The position numbers and the translations under genes were made by a program. The notes under the pieces are model-generated. The model saw nothing but the letters and a program-made list of their open reading frames with translations, was not told the DNA's origin and searched no databases. 56,445 nt of DNA, from positions 1 to 56,445 of IMG/VR virus record IMGVR_UViG_3300031718_000013. One strand, given 5' to 3'. This stretch comes from a virus. Shown piece by piece: positions 37,881-46,117 of the stretch (position 1 is the first letter of the stretch; every line of letters starts with the position of its first letter).

Positions 37881-39196
37881 AGATCGTATTTTGCAGCACG
37901 GTAAAAAATCGGTCCGCCCATCTCGCCCTGACGCTGCCGAAGAATCTTGAAGGCAACCCAAAATCGAAGTTTATCGTTCTGGATTATGGTAGCGACGAAT
38001 CCCTGCCTGAGATTAAGTCGGATCGCGTCAGCATTTACAGGTACGAAGCGCCCAGCTTCAAAATGGCGCACGCCAAAAATATGAGCCACAGGCTCGGGAT
38101 GCTCGAAGGCGCAGACGTGCTCGTGAACCTCGATGCGGACAATTACCTCGGCGACGGCTTCGAAGACTTCGTGGAGGGCTGGTTTGAAGAGGCGGCTCTA
38201 TCGAAGTTCGCGCCGAAACCAATCTTTCTCTGGTCAGGTCTGGTCAAAGGTCTCGGTCGGAAGTTCCGTGGCGTGAGCGGTCGCATCGCAGTGACTCCCG
38301 CGGCGTTCATCAAAGCTGGCGGCTATGACGAGAAATATGACACTTGGGCGCCTGACGACAAGGATTTCAACGCGCGGCTTTGCTGCCTCGGCTATAGGCC
38401 GGTGCAGATCGATCGCGAGTATTTGGAAGCGATCCCGCATGGCCACGGAATGAGATTTCAGGAGTATCCCCACGCTCGAGAGGCAGCGGATGGCGAAGAG
38501 CAAGAGTTGCCGCCGTTCAAAAGCGCGGTAGTAAATGGCGGTAAGATCGGGTGCGGATTCCTTACCGGGACGGACGGTTCAAATGTCGATCTCAAACCGA
38601 TCCCTACCCGCATTTTCGGGATTGGGATGCACAAGACCGCGACCACTTCCCTGCATACGGCCTTGAAGATCCTCGGCTACGAGAGCGAGCATTGGGGAGC
38701 GAACGGATGGGCGCGCAAGGTCTGGGACGAGATGCGCGCGGCCGGCGTCTCTCCGAGCCTCGAGCGATTCTATGCGGCGTCGGACCTACCGATCAGCCTT
38801 TTGTACCGCGAGCTGGACAAGGCGTATCCAGGCTCGAAGTTCATCCTGACAATCCGTGAGGAATTCGACTGGCTGCGTAGCGTGCGGAATCACTTTTCCT
38901 ACCGGTTCAATCCGTACCGCTGGGAATGGGACCGGTATCCATTTTCGAACAGGATTCACCAGGCGCTCTACGGGCGCAGGGACTTCGACGCCACGACGAT
39001 GCTGAATCGCTACCGGAAGCACAACGCCGAAGTGCGTGCGTATTTCAAGAATCGGCCGGGCGATCTGTTGGTGCTCGACATGGACAAGCGGGGAGGGTGG
39101 ACAGAGCTTTGCGGGTTCCTTCAAAAGCCGCTGCCCAGCGTCGAATACCCGAGGAAATTCGTAACCAACAATCTTTCGAAAGGAGCAGGAATTTAA
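37877..39196 (+). CDS. Glycosyltransferase-sulfotransferase fusion (439 aa)
   Basis: Residues 1-245 are a GT-A fold family-2-like glycosyltransferase: MKIVFCSTVKNRSAHL, VLDYGSDESL (about 34-43), MAHAKNMSHRLG (63-74), the metal-binding LDAD (85-88) and GGYDEKYDTWAPDDKDF (148-164). Residues 246-439 are a sulfotransferase: the PAPS 5'-phosphosulfate loop FGIGMHKTATTSL (247-259) and the 3'-phosphate motif ILTIREEFDWLRSVRNHF (323-340). It could transfer a sugar and then sulfate it, presumably on cell-surface or protein-linked glycans, acting in the cytoplasm. Start ATG/GTG 37877 overlaps the upstream gene. The fused pair in a phage is unusual; substrates are unknown. Likely a lysogenic-conversion or virion-modification gene. 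Confidence 0.75.
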   Translation: MKIVFCSTVKNRSAHLALTLPKNLEGNPKSKFIVLDYGSDESLPEIKSDRVSIYRYEAPSFKMAHAKNMSHRLGMLEGADVLVNLDADNYLGDGFEDFVEGWFEEAALSKFAPKPIFLWSGLVKGLGRKFRGVSGRIAVTPAAFIKAGGYDEKYDTWAPDDKDFNARLCCLGYRPVQIDREYLEAIPHGHGMRFQEYPHAREAADGEEQELPPFKSAVVNGGKIGCGFLTGTDGSNVDLKPIPTRIFGIGMHKTATTSLHTALKILGYESEHWGANGWARKVWDEMRAAGVSPSLERFYAASDLPISLLYRELDKAYPGSKFILTIREEFDWLRSVRNHFSYRFNPYRWEWDRYPFSNRIHQALYGRRDFDATTMLNRYRKHNAEVRAYFKNRPGDLLVLDMDKRGGWTELCGFLQKPLPSVEYPRKFVTNNLSKGAGI

Positions 39197-39525
39197 TGTT
39201 TCAGGAGAGTAAGGAACTAACCGTTACGAGCGCGCCGCGAACGGGGAAGTGGCACGAGTTGGCGGAGGCGATTCGGCGTGGGATCGCGAAAGCGCCTAAG
39301 CAATGTTTCGGTGCTATCAATCGCGGATTCAACGCGACATGCGCTATTGGGGCAGCGCTAGACGGCGGGGCATCAGAGTGGGGTATTGCCGAACCTTGTC
39401 CTGTCTGCGGCAAGGGAGATGACGGCGGAGGTGTTGGCCCACATTGTTTAGCCCTGCTCGCGCACCTCAACGACGACCACCGCTGGACGCGCGAGCGAAT
39501 CGCGGATTGGCTCGACACGCTATAA
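39196..39525 (+). CDS. Hypothetical zinc-binding-like protein, MFQ-SKELTV paralog A (109 aa)
   Basis: Start ATG overlaps the upstream stop (TAATG). N-terminus MFQESKELTVTSAPRTGKWH matches the start of the protein at 50325. The middle holds CFGAINRGFNATCAIGAALD and CPVCGKGDDGGGVGPHC, a possible zinc site, then RWTRERIADWL. Not recognised. Confidence 0.6.
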   Translation: MFQESKELTVTSAPRTGKWHELAEAIRRGIAKAPKQCFGAINRGFNATCAIGAALDGGASEWGIAEPCPVCGKGDDGGGVGPHCLALLAHLNDDHRWTRERIADWLDTL

Positions 39526-39540
39526 GGAGAGACCTTTCTA

Positions 39541-40245
39541 ATGCCCCCACGATTATTGAAGGGAGCGAATCCCACCCCGAGACACCTACTCGCAGCGGCG
39601 ATGCCTCACGTCGCCACGACACCGACGCCGCCACAATTCCTGTGGTTGCCTAAGCAGCTGAACCTTTGGGGAAACGGTATGTTTGGTGACTGTTGTACGG
39701 CCGAGGAAGCCTTCGCGAAAGCCTGCAACTTTCCTGAGATTTTCATTCCTCCCGCCAAGATCGTTAAATGGGCGAGAAATCACTTCGTCCTGAACGGCGC
39801 GGGCCTCTACGAAGTCCTCCAACTGATGCAGACGATCGGTATCGATCACGACCTCGTGACGTATAAGGACGGTCCGTTTCACTCGGTTAATTGGATGGAC
39901 GTGCCGCTGCTGCAGAACGCGATCGCGCAAGGGCCGGTCAAGATCGGTGTCGCGTCGGATCACTTAATCCAAGTGCCGAATATCGGCGTCTCGAACGGCT
40001 GGATCGCTACAGGACTGCCGACTGGAGATCCACTAGATCATTGCATTTCGCTCGCCGGCTACGGGCCTGCATCGTGGCTGGCAACACAGCTTGGGGCGAC
40101 ACTGCCGGCGGAAATCGCGGGCGACACGCCGATGTACGCCGCCTTCACTTGGTCGACCGTGGGCCTGATCGACCCCGATTCCGTTTCGGCAATTACCGGT
40201 GAGGCGTGGCTCCGCACCCCTACGACGATCTCAAAACCCGACTGA
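39541..40245 (+). CDS. Papain-like fold protein (234 aa)
   Basis: WGNGMFGDCCTAEEAFAKA (Cys51/52 at the head of a helix) and LDHCISLAGYGPASW (His167) are in the order and spacing of the catalytic Cys and His of papain-like C1 peptidases, as in the bacterial/phage group with 'n..yGdC..aa..h' and 'GHav.~vGyd'. It may be an active protease or an inactive member. No signal peptide. AAGGAG lies 11-16 nt before the ATG. Role unknown; host-protein processing is possible. Confidence 0.6.
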   Translation: MPPRLLKGANPTPRHLLAAAMPHVATTPTPPQFLWLPKQLNLWGNGMFGDCCTAEEAFAKACNFPEIFIPPAKIVKWARNHFVLNGAGLYEVLQLMQTIGIDHDLVTYKDGPFHSVNWMDVPLLQNAIAQGPVKIGVASDHLIQVPNIGVSNGWIATGLPTGDPLDHCISLAGYGPASWLATQLGATLPAEIAGDTPMYAAFTWSTVGLIDPDSVSAITGEAWLRTPTTISKPD

Positions 40246-40255
40246 GGGAAAATAT

Positions 40256-40639
40256 ATGAAACGACGGCTAACTCTATGTTTGTTTGTCTATGTGCTGCTT
40301 CGCTGTGCGCTCTTTATTTCGGGGTGCGCGACGATCGACAGCTCCACGACTTGCCCTAGCGGCACGATTGGAACGTCCTGGGGGCTGAATGGCTCTCAGG
40401 TCGGAAACCAGTTGATTGCGATGGGTGCCGCGGCCGCTAAGGTCGCCGGCTTCATGGCGACAGCACCGGGTGCCAACCAGCCCGCACCGACGACGATCAC
40501 GATGCACTACTCTTATGTGCCGATCTTCGGGCAGGATGGCGGATCGACGACATGCGTGATGCCGGGCGGAATCGCTGCCGGTGGTGGCACCACGATCAAC
40601 AATAGCCAAGGCGGCGTCATCAACATGCCCCATCCTTGA
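40256..40639 (+). CDS. Lipoprotein (127 aa)
   Basis: MKRRLTLCLFVYVLLRCALF then ISGC (Cys24) is a lipoprotein signal peptide with lipobox ISGC. The mature part is Gly/Thr/Ala rich with two Cys and no charged clusters. A surface lipoprotein such as a superinfection-exclusion protein or an outer spanin is possible; nothing specific identifies it. Confidence 0.65.
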   Translation: MKRRLTLCLFVYVLLRCALFISGCATIDSSTTCPSGTIGTSWGLNGSQVGNQLIAMGAAAAKVAGFMATAPGANQPAPTTITMHYSYVPIFGQDGGSTTCVMPGGIAAGGGTTINNSQGGVINMPHP

Positions 40640-40696
40640 CTTCGAGTGGCCAAAAGCGGAGATAATCCGCTCAACCGAGATTTGGAGGTACGTTCG

Positions 40697-40924
40697 ATGA
40701 TGACAGGACAGCTACGCATTACAGGGCACGAGGGCGACGTGTCGCACGAGTGGGACAAGAACGATCCGGGGTCGGTTCAGGAAGCCGAGCGCGTGTTTAA
40801 CGACTTGCTGCACAGCCGCAAGGGGATGGCCTTCAAGATGGAGGGCATCGTCGGAGAGCGGCTTCTGAAATTCGATCCGGATGCGAAGGAGATCATCCTT
40901 TTCGGGCAGCCGCAGGGCGGCTGA
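40697..40924 (+). CDS. Conserved phage hypothetical protein (75 aa)
   Basis: The frame opens at 40646, but GGAGG lies 9 nt before the ATG at 40697, giving MMTGQLRITGHEGDVSHEWD. The pattern 'l.I.g.eGDv.htWd...p.~v~eA.rvFn.L', ending EIILFGQPQGG, recurs in phage genomes, where it is usually a small protein of unknown role. Confidence 0.65.
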   Translation: MMTGQLRITGHEGDVSHEWDKNDPGSVQEAERVFNDLLHSRKGMAFKMEGIVGERLLKFDPDAKEIILFGQPQGG

Positions 40925-40925
40925 G

Positions 40926-41621
40926 ATGGCGGCGCCTCGCGGAATTAGTGCCGCGCCAACGATCGAAGAGGAATTCAACCACCTGCTCGACCGAGCACTC
41001 AGAGAACAAGCTCGCTGGTACGAACGACGCCTCGCTGAATTGCAGGGGCAATTAGAGATCGAGCGCGAGCGGCACGCGCGACAGTTCGAAATGGCGCGGC
41101 AGATGTACTCGCATCGGTTCATCGAGACGCCGCGCTTTGAACCGTGGCTCACAGAGTCCGACCCTCGACTATCGCCGGTCTTTTTCAGCGCGGTTCGCTC
41201 AGATCCTGAGAGTTTCAACCCCGGAGCGATAGCACCTGGGGAGGTCATTACCGTCTCGGAGCCGCACGTCTCATTCTGGGAACCGCATCCCGAAGCCCGC
41301 GCGCGCGCCCGGAAGCTCCTGCTCGACCACCTGACGCCTGAACAACGGCAGACCTACGAGCGAAACCGTTATTTTCACGTTAGATCGAGCAGCGGTGCCA
41401 CTTGGACTGTCTCGGAAGAGGTAACTCGCCGGCTCACCGATCGTCACTCGTTTTGCATCGAGATCGCCGAGGCCGTGCCCGTCGAGGATAATCTCCTGAT
41501 GCGGAAGCTCCTGCTCGAAACCAACGAGGCGGAATTTCTCAGGGTGGCGAACGACCTTACCGAAATGACGGCCGGCCATCGCGGAGTCGCCTATTACGCA
41601 AATATGGTCATACCGAGGTAA
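40926..41621 (+). CDS. Conserved phage hypothetical protein (231 aa)
   Basis: N-terminal coiled coil (REQARWYERRLAELQGQLEI). The C-terminal domain has LTPEQRQTYERNRYFHVRSS, ATWTV, HSFCIEIAE then VPVEDNLLMRKLLLETNEAE. This domain, 'L.peq...~~~~~~f.v.gs.g..y.i' followed by 'P..D..la.kL~le.de..Fl~~an', is widespread in phages and plasmids without known function. Confidence 0.65.
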   Translation: MAAPRGISAAPTIEEEFNHLLDRALREQARWYERRLAELQGQLEIERERHARQFEMARQMYSHRFIETPRFEPWLTESDPRLSPVFFSAVRSDPESFNPGAIAPGEVITVSEPHVSFWEPHPEARARARKLLLDHLTPEQRQTYERNRYFHVRSSSGATWTVSEEVTRRLTDRHSFCIEIAEAVPVEDNLLMRKLLLETNEAEFLRVANDLTEMTAGHRGVAYYANMVIPR

Positions 41622-41624
41622 ATC

Positions 41625-42284
41625 ATGGGCCGAAGAAAGAAGCCAACCGAGGCTGACGAGCGCGACCCAAAAGGAGTCGCGTCCCAGCAAGCCATGAACG
41701 GCGACGAGCCTCATCCGGACGCCGACGAACCCTCCAATCGCAGAGCCATCGGCTACGAGCATCCGCCCAAGGAAGTCTACGATCTGCTCGACACGGCGAT
41801 GACGCGATGGCATCCCGAGCTCGTCCAGGCCCAGGTCAAGGTTGCGCCACTATTCGCGCGCGCCTACGACCGCCACGGAGACGCGATCCCGGCAATCAAG
41901 GTCCGCGGGCACGCCTGCATCGCGAAGATCAAGATCACGTCGCTCGAGGACCGTGTGCGCGCCGGCGGACTGTGCGATGCCAAGCTGCTGATCGATGGCT
42001 CCAGATGGGAGCGGATGGGCCACAATGCGCGCCTGGCCATGCTCGACCACGAGCTTGAGCACCTGATCGTGGACGAGGACAAGCTCGACGACGCCGGCCG
42101 GCCGAAGCTCAAGATGAAGCCGCATGACTGGTCCGTAGAAGGCTTCGATGAGGTCGCTAAACGTCAGGGTGAGAACTCGATCGAGGTACAGGGCGCCGCG
42201 GCGCTGCGGGAGAGATTCGCGCAGATGCTGTTGCAGTTCCCGGGTGATGCGCGGCCGGTTCTTTCGGATCTGAATCAGACATGA
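41625..42284 (+). CDS. Putative phage metallopeptidase (219 aa)
   Basis: LDHELEHL with HELEH at residues 142-146 is the zinc HExxH site; KVRGHACIAKIKIT upstream and MKPHDWSVEGFDEVAKRQGE downstream fit the phage metallopeptidase family. The role in phages is unknown; cleavage of a host protein early in infection has been suggested for such enzymes. It ends the accessory block before the replication genes. Confidence 0.75.
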   Translation: MGRRKKPTEADERDPKGVASQQAMNGDEPHPDADEPSNRRAIGYEHPPKEVYDLLDTAMTRWHPELVQAQVKVAPLFARAYDRHGDAIPAIKVRGHACIAKIKITSLEDRVRAGGLCDAKLLIDGSRWERMGHNARLAMLDHELEHLIVDEDKLDDAGRPKLKMKPHDWSVEGFDEVAKRQGENSIEVQGAAALRERFAQMLLQFPGDARPVLSDLNQT

Positions 42285-42287
42285 GGC

Positions 42288-42316
42288 TTGCGGTGAATTT
42301 TATTTTTCGGTAGAAC
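42288..42316 (+). promoter_or_regulatory. Promoter candidate for replication operon
   Basis: TTGCGG (42288-42293), a 17-bp AT-rich spacer and TAGAAC (42311-42316), in the 152-base gap before the initiator gene. No gene is supported in this gap; a short frame from GTG 42321 looks like a shadow. Confidence 0.4.
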
Positions 42317-42436
42317 GTAGGTGCGCGGCGGCTTGCGCGAGCCGTCAAATCCGCTTCACCGTCAGTCGGTCCTTTGTCCCAACTCAGGCCGGCTGGCGGT
42401 GGGGCTTCTCAAGCGGTGGAGTTGGGAGACGGTCCG

Positions 42437-43213
42437 GTGGCGGACGAATATCTTGTCGTCAAAAATTTCGAGAAGTTCCAGCACTACAAAAAACTGGCGA
42501 TCCCGGCCTGGATAAAACTCCACCGGTCGCTTCTCACTGACTTCGATTTTCAGGCTCTGCCGGACACATCGAAGGCGCATTTGATGATGATCTGGCTGCT
42601 CGTGAGCCAGCGAAACGACCGTCGCATACCAAATAACGCCCTCTGGATCGCCCAAAAAATAGGTTCCACCGAGCCTGTTAATTTACCGGATTTGATAGGC
42701 GGTGGTTGGCTTATTCCTCTAGACCACTTTCGAAAAGTAGGTCGCCCTAGATTAGATAAGAATAGATCAGATCAGATCAGATCAGACCCCCCTATAGTCC
42801 CCCCAACGGGGGACGTGGGGGTGATCTCGTTTGATACTTTCTGGACTGGCTATCCCCGGAAGGACGGAAAGAAGCCAGCCGCGGAAGCGTTTGCGAAATT
42901 GACTCTCGAGCAACAGGGCCTTGCTATCGCCGATGTTCCCCTTCGGGTCTCCGCGAATTGGGCTGGCCGTGAACTCAGCAAGATTCCGCACGCGACGACG
43001 TATCTGAACCAGCGCCGGTGGGAGGACGAGCTGATGCCCGCAAATGGGCGTGCGTCACCAGGACTGCGGTTGAACGACGGCCATCAAAATCTATTTCAAT
43101 CGATCGTGCTCTCGAAGGAGAAAGAAAATGGAAGAGTCGGAAACCAAACAAATCCTACTGAAAGTATCGGCCATTTGGAGCCGCCAACCGACCGACGACG
43201 TGGTTCAAGCTGA
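42437..43213 (+). CDS. Replication initiator / primosome-like protein (258 aa)
   Basis: GTG 42437, preceded by GGGAG 9-13 nt upstream, gives MADEYLVVKNFEKFQHYKKL. The N-terminal part is a winged-helix-like domain (AHLMMIWLLVSQRNDRRIPN, WIAQKIGSTEPVN). The C-terminal part, FDTFWTGYPRKDGKKPAAEA then HATTYLNQRRWEDEL, matches the C-terminal domain of phage replisome-organiser/DnaD/O-type proteins. It contains GATCA iterons and a GC hairpin inside the gene, the arrangement of an origin within an initiator gene. It precedes a helicase-loader candidate and DnaB. Confidence 0.7.
   Translation: MADEYLVVKNFEKFQHYKKLAIPAWIKLHRSLLTDFDFQALPDTSKAHLMMIWLLVSQRNDRRIPNNALWIAQKIGSTEPVNLPDLIGGGWLIPLDHFRKVGRPRLDKNRSDQIRSDPPIVPPTGDVGVISFDTFWTGYPRKDGKKPAAEAFAKLTLEQQGLAIADVPLRVSANWAGRELSKIPHATTYLNQRRWEDELMPANGRASPGLRLNDGHQNLFQSIVLSKEKENGRVGNQTNPTESIGHLEPPTDRRRGSS
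42765..42814. other. Candidate replication origin: GATCA iterons and GC hairpin
   Basis: Four exact tandem GATCA units (42765-42784) follow an AT-rich stretch. GTCCCCC (42797-42803) and GGGGGAC (42808-42814) then form a 7-bp hairpin with a CAAC loop. Each unit contains a GATC Dam site. The 5-bp period breaks codon phase, so the repeat is conserved at DNA level despite being in a gene. Confidence 0.5.
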
Positions 43214-43475
43214 ATGGGCCGAGTGCCTGTCGCGTGTGAGTTTCAAGGCAGCGCTCGACGTTGTTCGTGGATACCGGGACCAGGGAAATGCTGAGCCGCC
43301 AACGTGCGGCCAAATTTACCGAGATGCTTGGGATGCCGACGCGCGCGCCGAGCGATACCGCCGGCAAAAACAACGCCAGATCGAGGATGCGAACTTTGAA
43401 CGGGCGACACCAGAACAAATGGCGCGAATCCGCAAGCTGGTAGCCGATTCGTTGAACAAGGTGGCCCCGAAGTGA
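43128..43475 (+). CDS. Helicase-loader candidate (115 aa)
   Basis: AAGGAG lies 8-9 nt before the ATG. An all-helical protein (LLKVSAIWSRQPTDDVVQAE, FKAALDVVRGYRDQG) with a basic helical C-terminus, immediately upstream of DnaB and overlapping it by 4 nt. Size and fold pattern fit G39P/DnaI-type loaders that place DnaB on origin DNA. The assignment is by context and helical pattern. Confidence 0.55.
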   Translation: MEESETKQILLKVSAIWSRQPTDDVVQAEWAECLSRVSFKAALDVVRGYRDQGNAEPPTCGQIYRDAWDADARAERYRRQKQRQIEDANFERATPEQMARIRKLVADSLNKVAPK

Positions 43476-44842
43476 CGACCAGCGACGATATTCTCAAGCG
43501 CATTCCCCCGCAAAGTCTCGAAGCGGAGCAGTCGGTACTCGGTGCCGTGCTGATCGACGAAGCGGCGCTCGATCGCGCTCTGGATATTATCACCGCCGAA
43601 GATTTCTACCGTGAGTCACATCGGGAGATTTTCAAGGCGATGGTCGAACTGGTGGATCGTAAAATCGCGATCGACGCAGTGACACTGACGGACTGGCTTC
43701 GGATGCGTGGCGCGCTCGAGCAGATCGGAGGGCCGGCGTACTTGGCCGAGCTGGCGACCGTCGTTCCGACAACGGCAAACGTCACGTTCTACGCGCGCAT
43801 TGTTCACGACAAAGCGGTGCTTCGAAGCCTCGGATCGGTGGCAACCGACATCGCGAGCTCGTCCTACGAGGCACCGGTCGACGTCGACGGTTTTCTGGAC
43901 GAAGCGGAGCAGCGCATCTTCGAGCTAACGGAGCGTCGGCAAGTGCGCCGTTCGTTTCGGGGGATGGCCGAGGTCATGCGTGGCTCTCTGCAGCGCATCG
44001 AGCAACTAGCCGACCGCAGGGAATTGGTAACGGGCGTGTCGACGGGATTTCTCGATCTCGACCGCATCACGGCAGGACTGCAACCGACGGATTTGATAAT
44101 CATCGCGGCCAGGCCATCGGTGGGTAAGACCGCCCTCGCTCTCAATATCGCGGCGCACGCTGCGATGCAGGAGCCGAAAGAGGTCGTTGCGTTCTTCTCG
44201 CTGGAAATGTCGATCGACTCGCTGGCGATCCGGCTTTTGTGCTCGGAGGCCCGGATCGACGGAGCGCGAGTTCGCAGCGGATTTATAGGCGACAGGGATT
44301 ATCCCAAGCTGGCCCAAGCGGCCGCGGCGCTCAGTGAGTCCGAGCTGTGGATCGACGACGCGAGCGATTCGACGCTCACGCAGATTCGAGCGAAGTGCCG
44401 GCGCCTGAAACGAGACCGCGGGAGGCTGGGGCTGATCGTCGTCGATTATCTGCAACTGATTCGAAGCACCGGGCCGGTGCGCTCGCGCGAACAGGAAATC
44501 GCTGGATTCTCGCGCGGGCTGAAATCACTGGCGAAGGACTTGAAGGTCCCGATCGTTTTGATCTCGCAGTTAAATCGCCAAGTCGAGAGCAGGCAAAACA
44601 AACGGCCGATTTTGGCAGACTTGCGCGAGTCGGGAGCGATCGAACAGGATGCCGACGTGATCGCATTTATCTATCGCGAGGAAATGTACTCGGGCAGAGA
44701 GTGTCACGAGCCTGGGGTCGCCGAGGTCATCGTCGCGAAGCAGCGCAACGGGCCGACGGACGTGGCGAAATTGGCTTATATCAGCAACTATACGCGCTTC
44801 GAGAACTACACACCGGAAGAATTATTTCCGGAAGGGCAATAG
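43472..44842 (+). CDS. dnaB: Replicative DNA helicase DnaB (456 aa)
   Basis: N-terminal DnaB domain (IPPQSLEAEQSVLGAVLIDE, residues 11-30) and a RecA-like domain with Walker A ARPSVGKTA (213-221), SLEMS (243-247), Walker B LGLIVVDYLQLI (319-330), LKSLAKDLKVPIVLISQLNR and ESGAIEQDADVI. Full bacterial length, so it probably forms the hexameric replicative helicase and recruits the host polymerase. GTG start overlaps the loader gene. Confidence 0.95.
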   Translation: MTTSDDILKRIPPQSLEAEQSVLGAVLIDEAALDRALDIITAEDFYRESHREIFKAMVELVDRKIAIDAVTLTDWLRMRGALEQIGGPAYLAELATVVPTTANVTFYARIVHDKAVLRSLGSVATDIASSSYEAPVDVDGFLDEAEQRIFELTERRQVRRSFRGMAEVMRGSLQRIEQLADRRELVTGVSTGFLDLDRITAGLQPTDLIIIAARPSVGKTALALNIAAHAAMQEPKEVVAFFSLEMSIDSLAIRLLCSEARIDGARVRSGFIGDRDYPKLAQAAAALSESELWIDDASDSTLTQIRAKCRRLKRDRGRLGLIVVDYLQLIRSTGPVRSREQEIAGFSRGLKSLAKDLKVPIVLISQLNRQVESRQNKRPILADLRESGAIEQDADVIAFIYREEMYSGRECHEPGVAEVIVAKQRNGPTDVAKLAYISNYTRFENYTPEELFPEGQ

Positions 44843-44844
44843 CG

Positions 44845-45099
44845 ATGGCTCACTCGTATAGACCGTCGAACGGCACCGAAGGGATGTATTTCATGGCGCA
44901 ATTTTGCGACCACTGCACAAAATGTCCGATGGACCCGGACGCAGACGGGCAGTGTGATATTCTCGGGCGCAGCTTCGCCTACCAAGTTGACGAACCCGAA
45001 TATCCGAAGGAGTGGATCGTGGACGACGACGGCCTGAGTAATCCGCGATGTACGGCGTTCGAACCGAGGAACAAATGCTCAAACTCTGCACCGACCTAA
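44845..45099 (+). CDS. Conserved Cys-rich phage protein (84 aa)
   Basis: MAHSYRPSNGTEGMYFMAQF, CDHCTKCPMDPDADGQC, then PEYPKEWIVDDDGLSNPRCT. The pattern (CxxC...C...PEYPkEW...G.prCTaF) recurs in phage genomes; four or five Cys suggest zinc binding. It overlaps the ATPase gene by 25 nt. Function unknown. Confidence 0.65.
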   Translation: MAHSYRPSNGTEGMYFMAQFCDHCTKCPMDPDADGQCDILGRSFAYQVDEPEYPKEWIVDDDGLSNPRCTAFEPRNKCSNSAPT

Positions 45100-45692
45100 C
45101 GCTGCCGGCTGACGCTGCGACCCAAACTTACGGGATTGTCGGGCGCCGAGGCTCGGGCAAAACCTATCTCGCCGGGAAGCTGGTCGAGCTGCTGCTCGAG
45201 GCGCGCAAGCAGGTGGTCGTCGTCGATCCGGTGGGGATCTGGTACGGCCTTCGACTTCTGCCGAACGGTGAGGACTCGGAATTCAAGATTCCGATCCTGG
45301 GTGGCCAGCGCGGAGATATTCCGCTTGAGCCGACGAGCGGGAAGTCGCGCGATGCGTACATCCAGCGCTTACGCGAGAAGGGCTACGTCGATGCGGATGC
45401 TGGCGTAGTCGTGGCCACGGATGCAGGTATCGCAGCGCTACCCGAGATCGAACCGCTACCGACTGGCGAAGCGCTCCAGGACTGGCATCTCTCGCGCCTG
45501 CCGATCGGCGAGAAGGTGATTCTCGAAGAACTGATCCGCGCGTATCCGAAAGCGATCAGCCGAGACGACCTGACTGAGAGCACGGAATACAAGCGGTCAA
45601 GCCGAGACGCATATTTGCAGCGCCTGGCGGCGCGGATGCTGGTCGTTCGAGACCACGGCGGGATCAAGGCCAGCGACGAATTGTTTGAGTGA
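45075..45692 (+). CDS. HerA-like (DUF87) ATPase lacking its core (205 aa)
   Basis: N-terminus MLKLCTDLTLPADAATQTYG, Walker A GRRGSGKT (residues 23-30) and VVVVDPVGIWYGLR are the start of the HerA/DUF87-type ATPases of phages and plasmids. At about residue 87 it jumps to the C-terminal region of the family: two winged-helix repeats with SRDAYIQRL (91-99) and KRSSRDAYLQRL (173-184), EPLPTGEAL and IKASDELFE. The middle, with Walker B and arginine finger (normally some 300 aa), is missing without breaking the frame. It can probably bind but not hydrolyse nucleotide, and may be a regulator or decoy. Confidence 0.7.
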   Translation: MLKLCTDLTLPADAATQTYGIVGRRGSGKTYLAGKLVELLLEARKQVVVVDPVGIWYGLRLLPNGEDSEFKIPILGGQRGDIPLEPTSGKSRDAYIQRLREKGYVDADAGVVVATDAGIAALPEIEPLPTGEALQDWHLSRLPIGEKVILEELIRAYPKAISRDDLTESTEYKRSSRDAYLQRLAARMLVVRDHGGIKASDELFE

Positions 45693-45705
45693 CGGGATTG
45701 GACGC

Positions 45706-45734
45706 TTGACATATCGGGCGCGTTCCGGTACACG
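45706..45734 (+). promoter_or_regulatory. Promoter before RHH gene
   Basis: A perfect -35 TTGACA (45706-45711), a 17-bp spacer and TACACG (45729-45734). The next ATG is at 45744 with no Shine-Dalgarno sequence. Confidence 0.45.
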
Positions 45735-45743
45735 GTATCTTCC

Positions 45744-45926
45744 ATGAACAAACGATCCGAATCTGACGACTCGCAGGCGTTAGCGGAATTGCGTGTACGG
45801 ATTAATCCGGACGTATATCGAGCACTCAAAATCGCAGTAGCAAAGAATCGCGAGGGCCTTTCGATGGGCGATATGGTCGCCGTGGCCCTTTCGTCCTACA
45901 AGCCCGTCGCGCAGGAAATGGAATGA
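45744..45926 (+). CDS. Ribbon-helix-helix protein (60 aa)
   Basis: ALAELRVRINPDVYRALKIA, VAKNREGLSMGDMVAVALSS: a strand followed by two helices, as in RHH/Arc-type DNA-binding domains. It has its own promoter and probably regulates the genes downstream or itself. Confidence 0.65.
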   Translation: MNKRSESDDSQALAELRVRINPDVYRALKIAVAKNREGLSMGDMVAVALSSYKPVAQEME

Positions 45927-46117
45927 GGATCGAGCTGATCGAAATCGCCGACAACGGTTACGACCGCGTGGTGCTCTACGCTGACAATCCCTACGACCGC
46001 ATGATGATCGAGCGCTGGAAGTCGGGCACGCACAAAGTCTTCGTCGTGCAGGCCAAGGACGAGGCCGACGGCCGCGATAACACCGCCGTCACGCTGGAGC
46101 GGCAGGACCGAGAATGA
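45923..46117 (+). CDS. Hypothetical protein (64 aa)
   Basis: Overlaps both neighbours by 4 nt. Beta-rich start (MRIELIEIADNGYDRVVLYA), polar end. Not recognised. Confidence 0.6.
   Translation: MRIELIEIADNGYDRVVLYADNPYDRMMIERWKSGTHKVFVVQAKDEADGRDNTAVTLERQDRE

Noticed and set aside
42321-42515. 64-codon frame starting just after the promoter candidate
   Set aside because: It runs through the initiator gene in a different frame and has no protein-like pattern.
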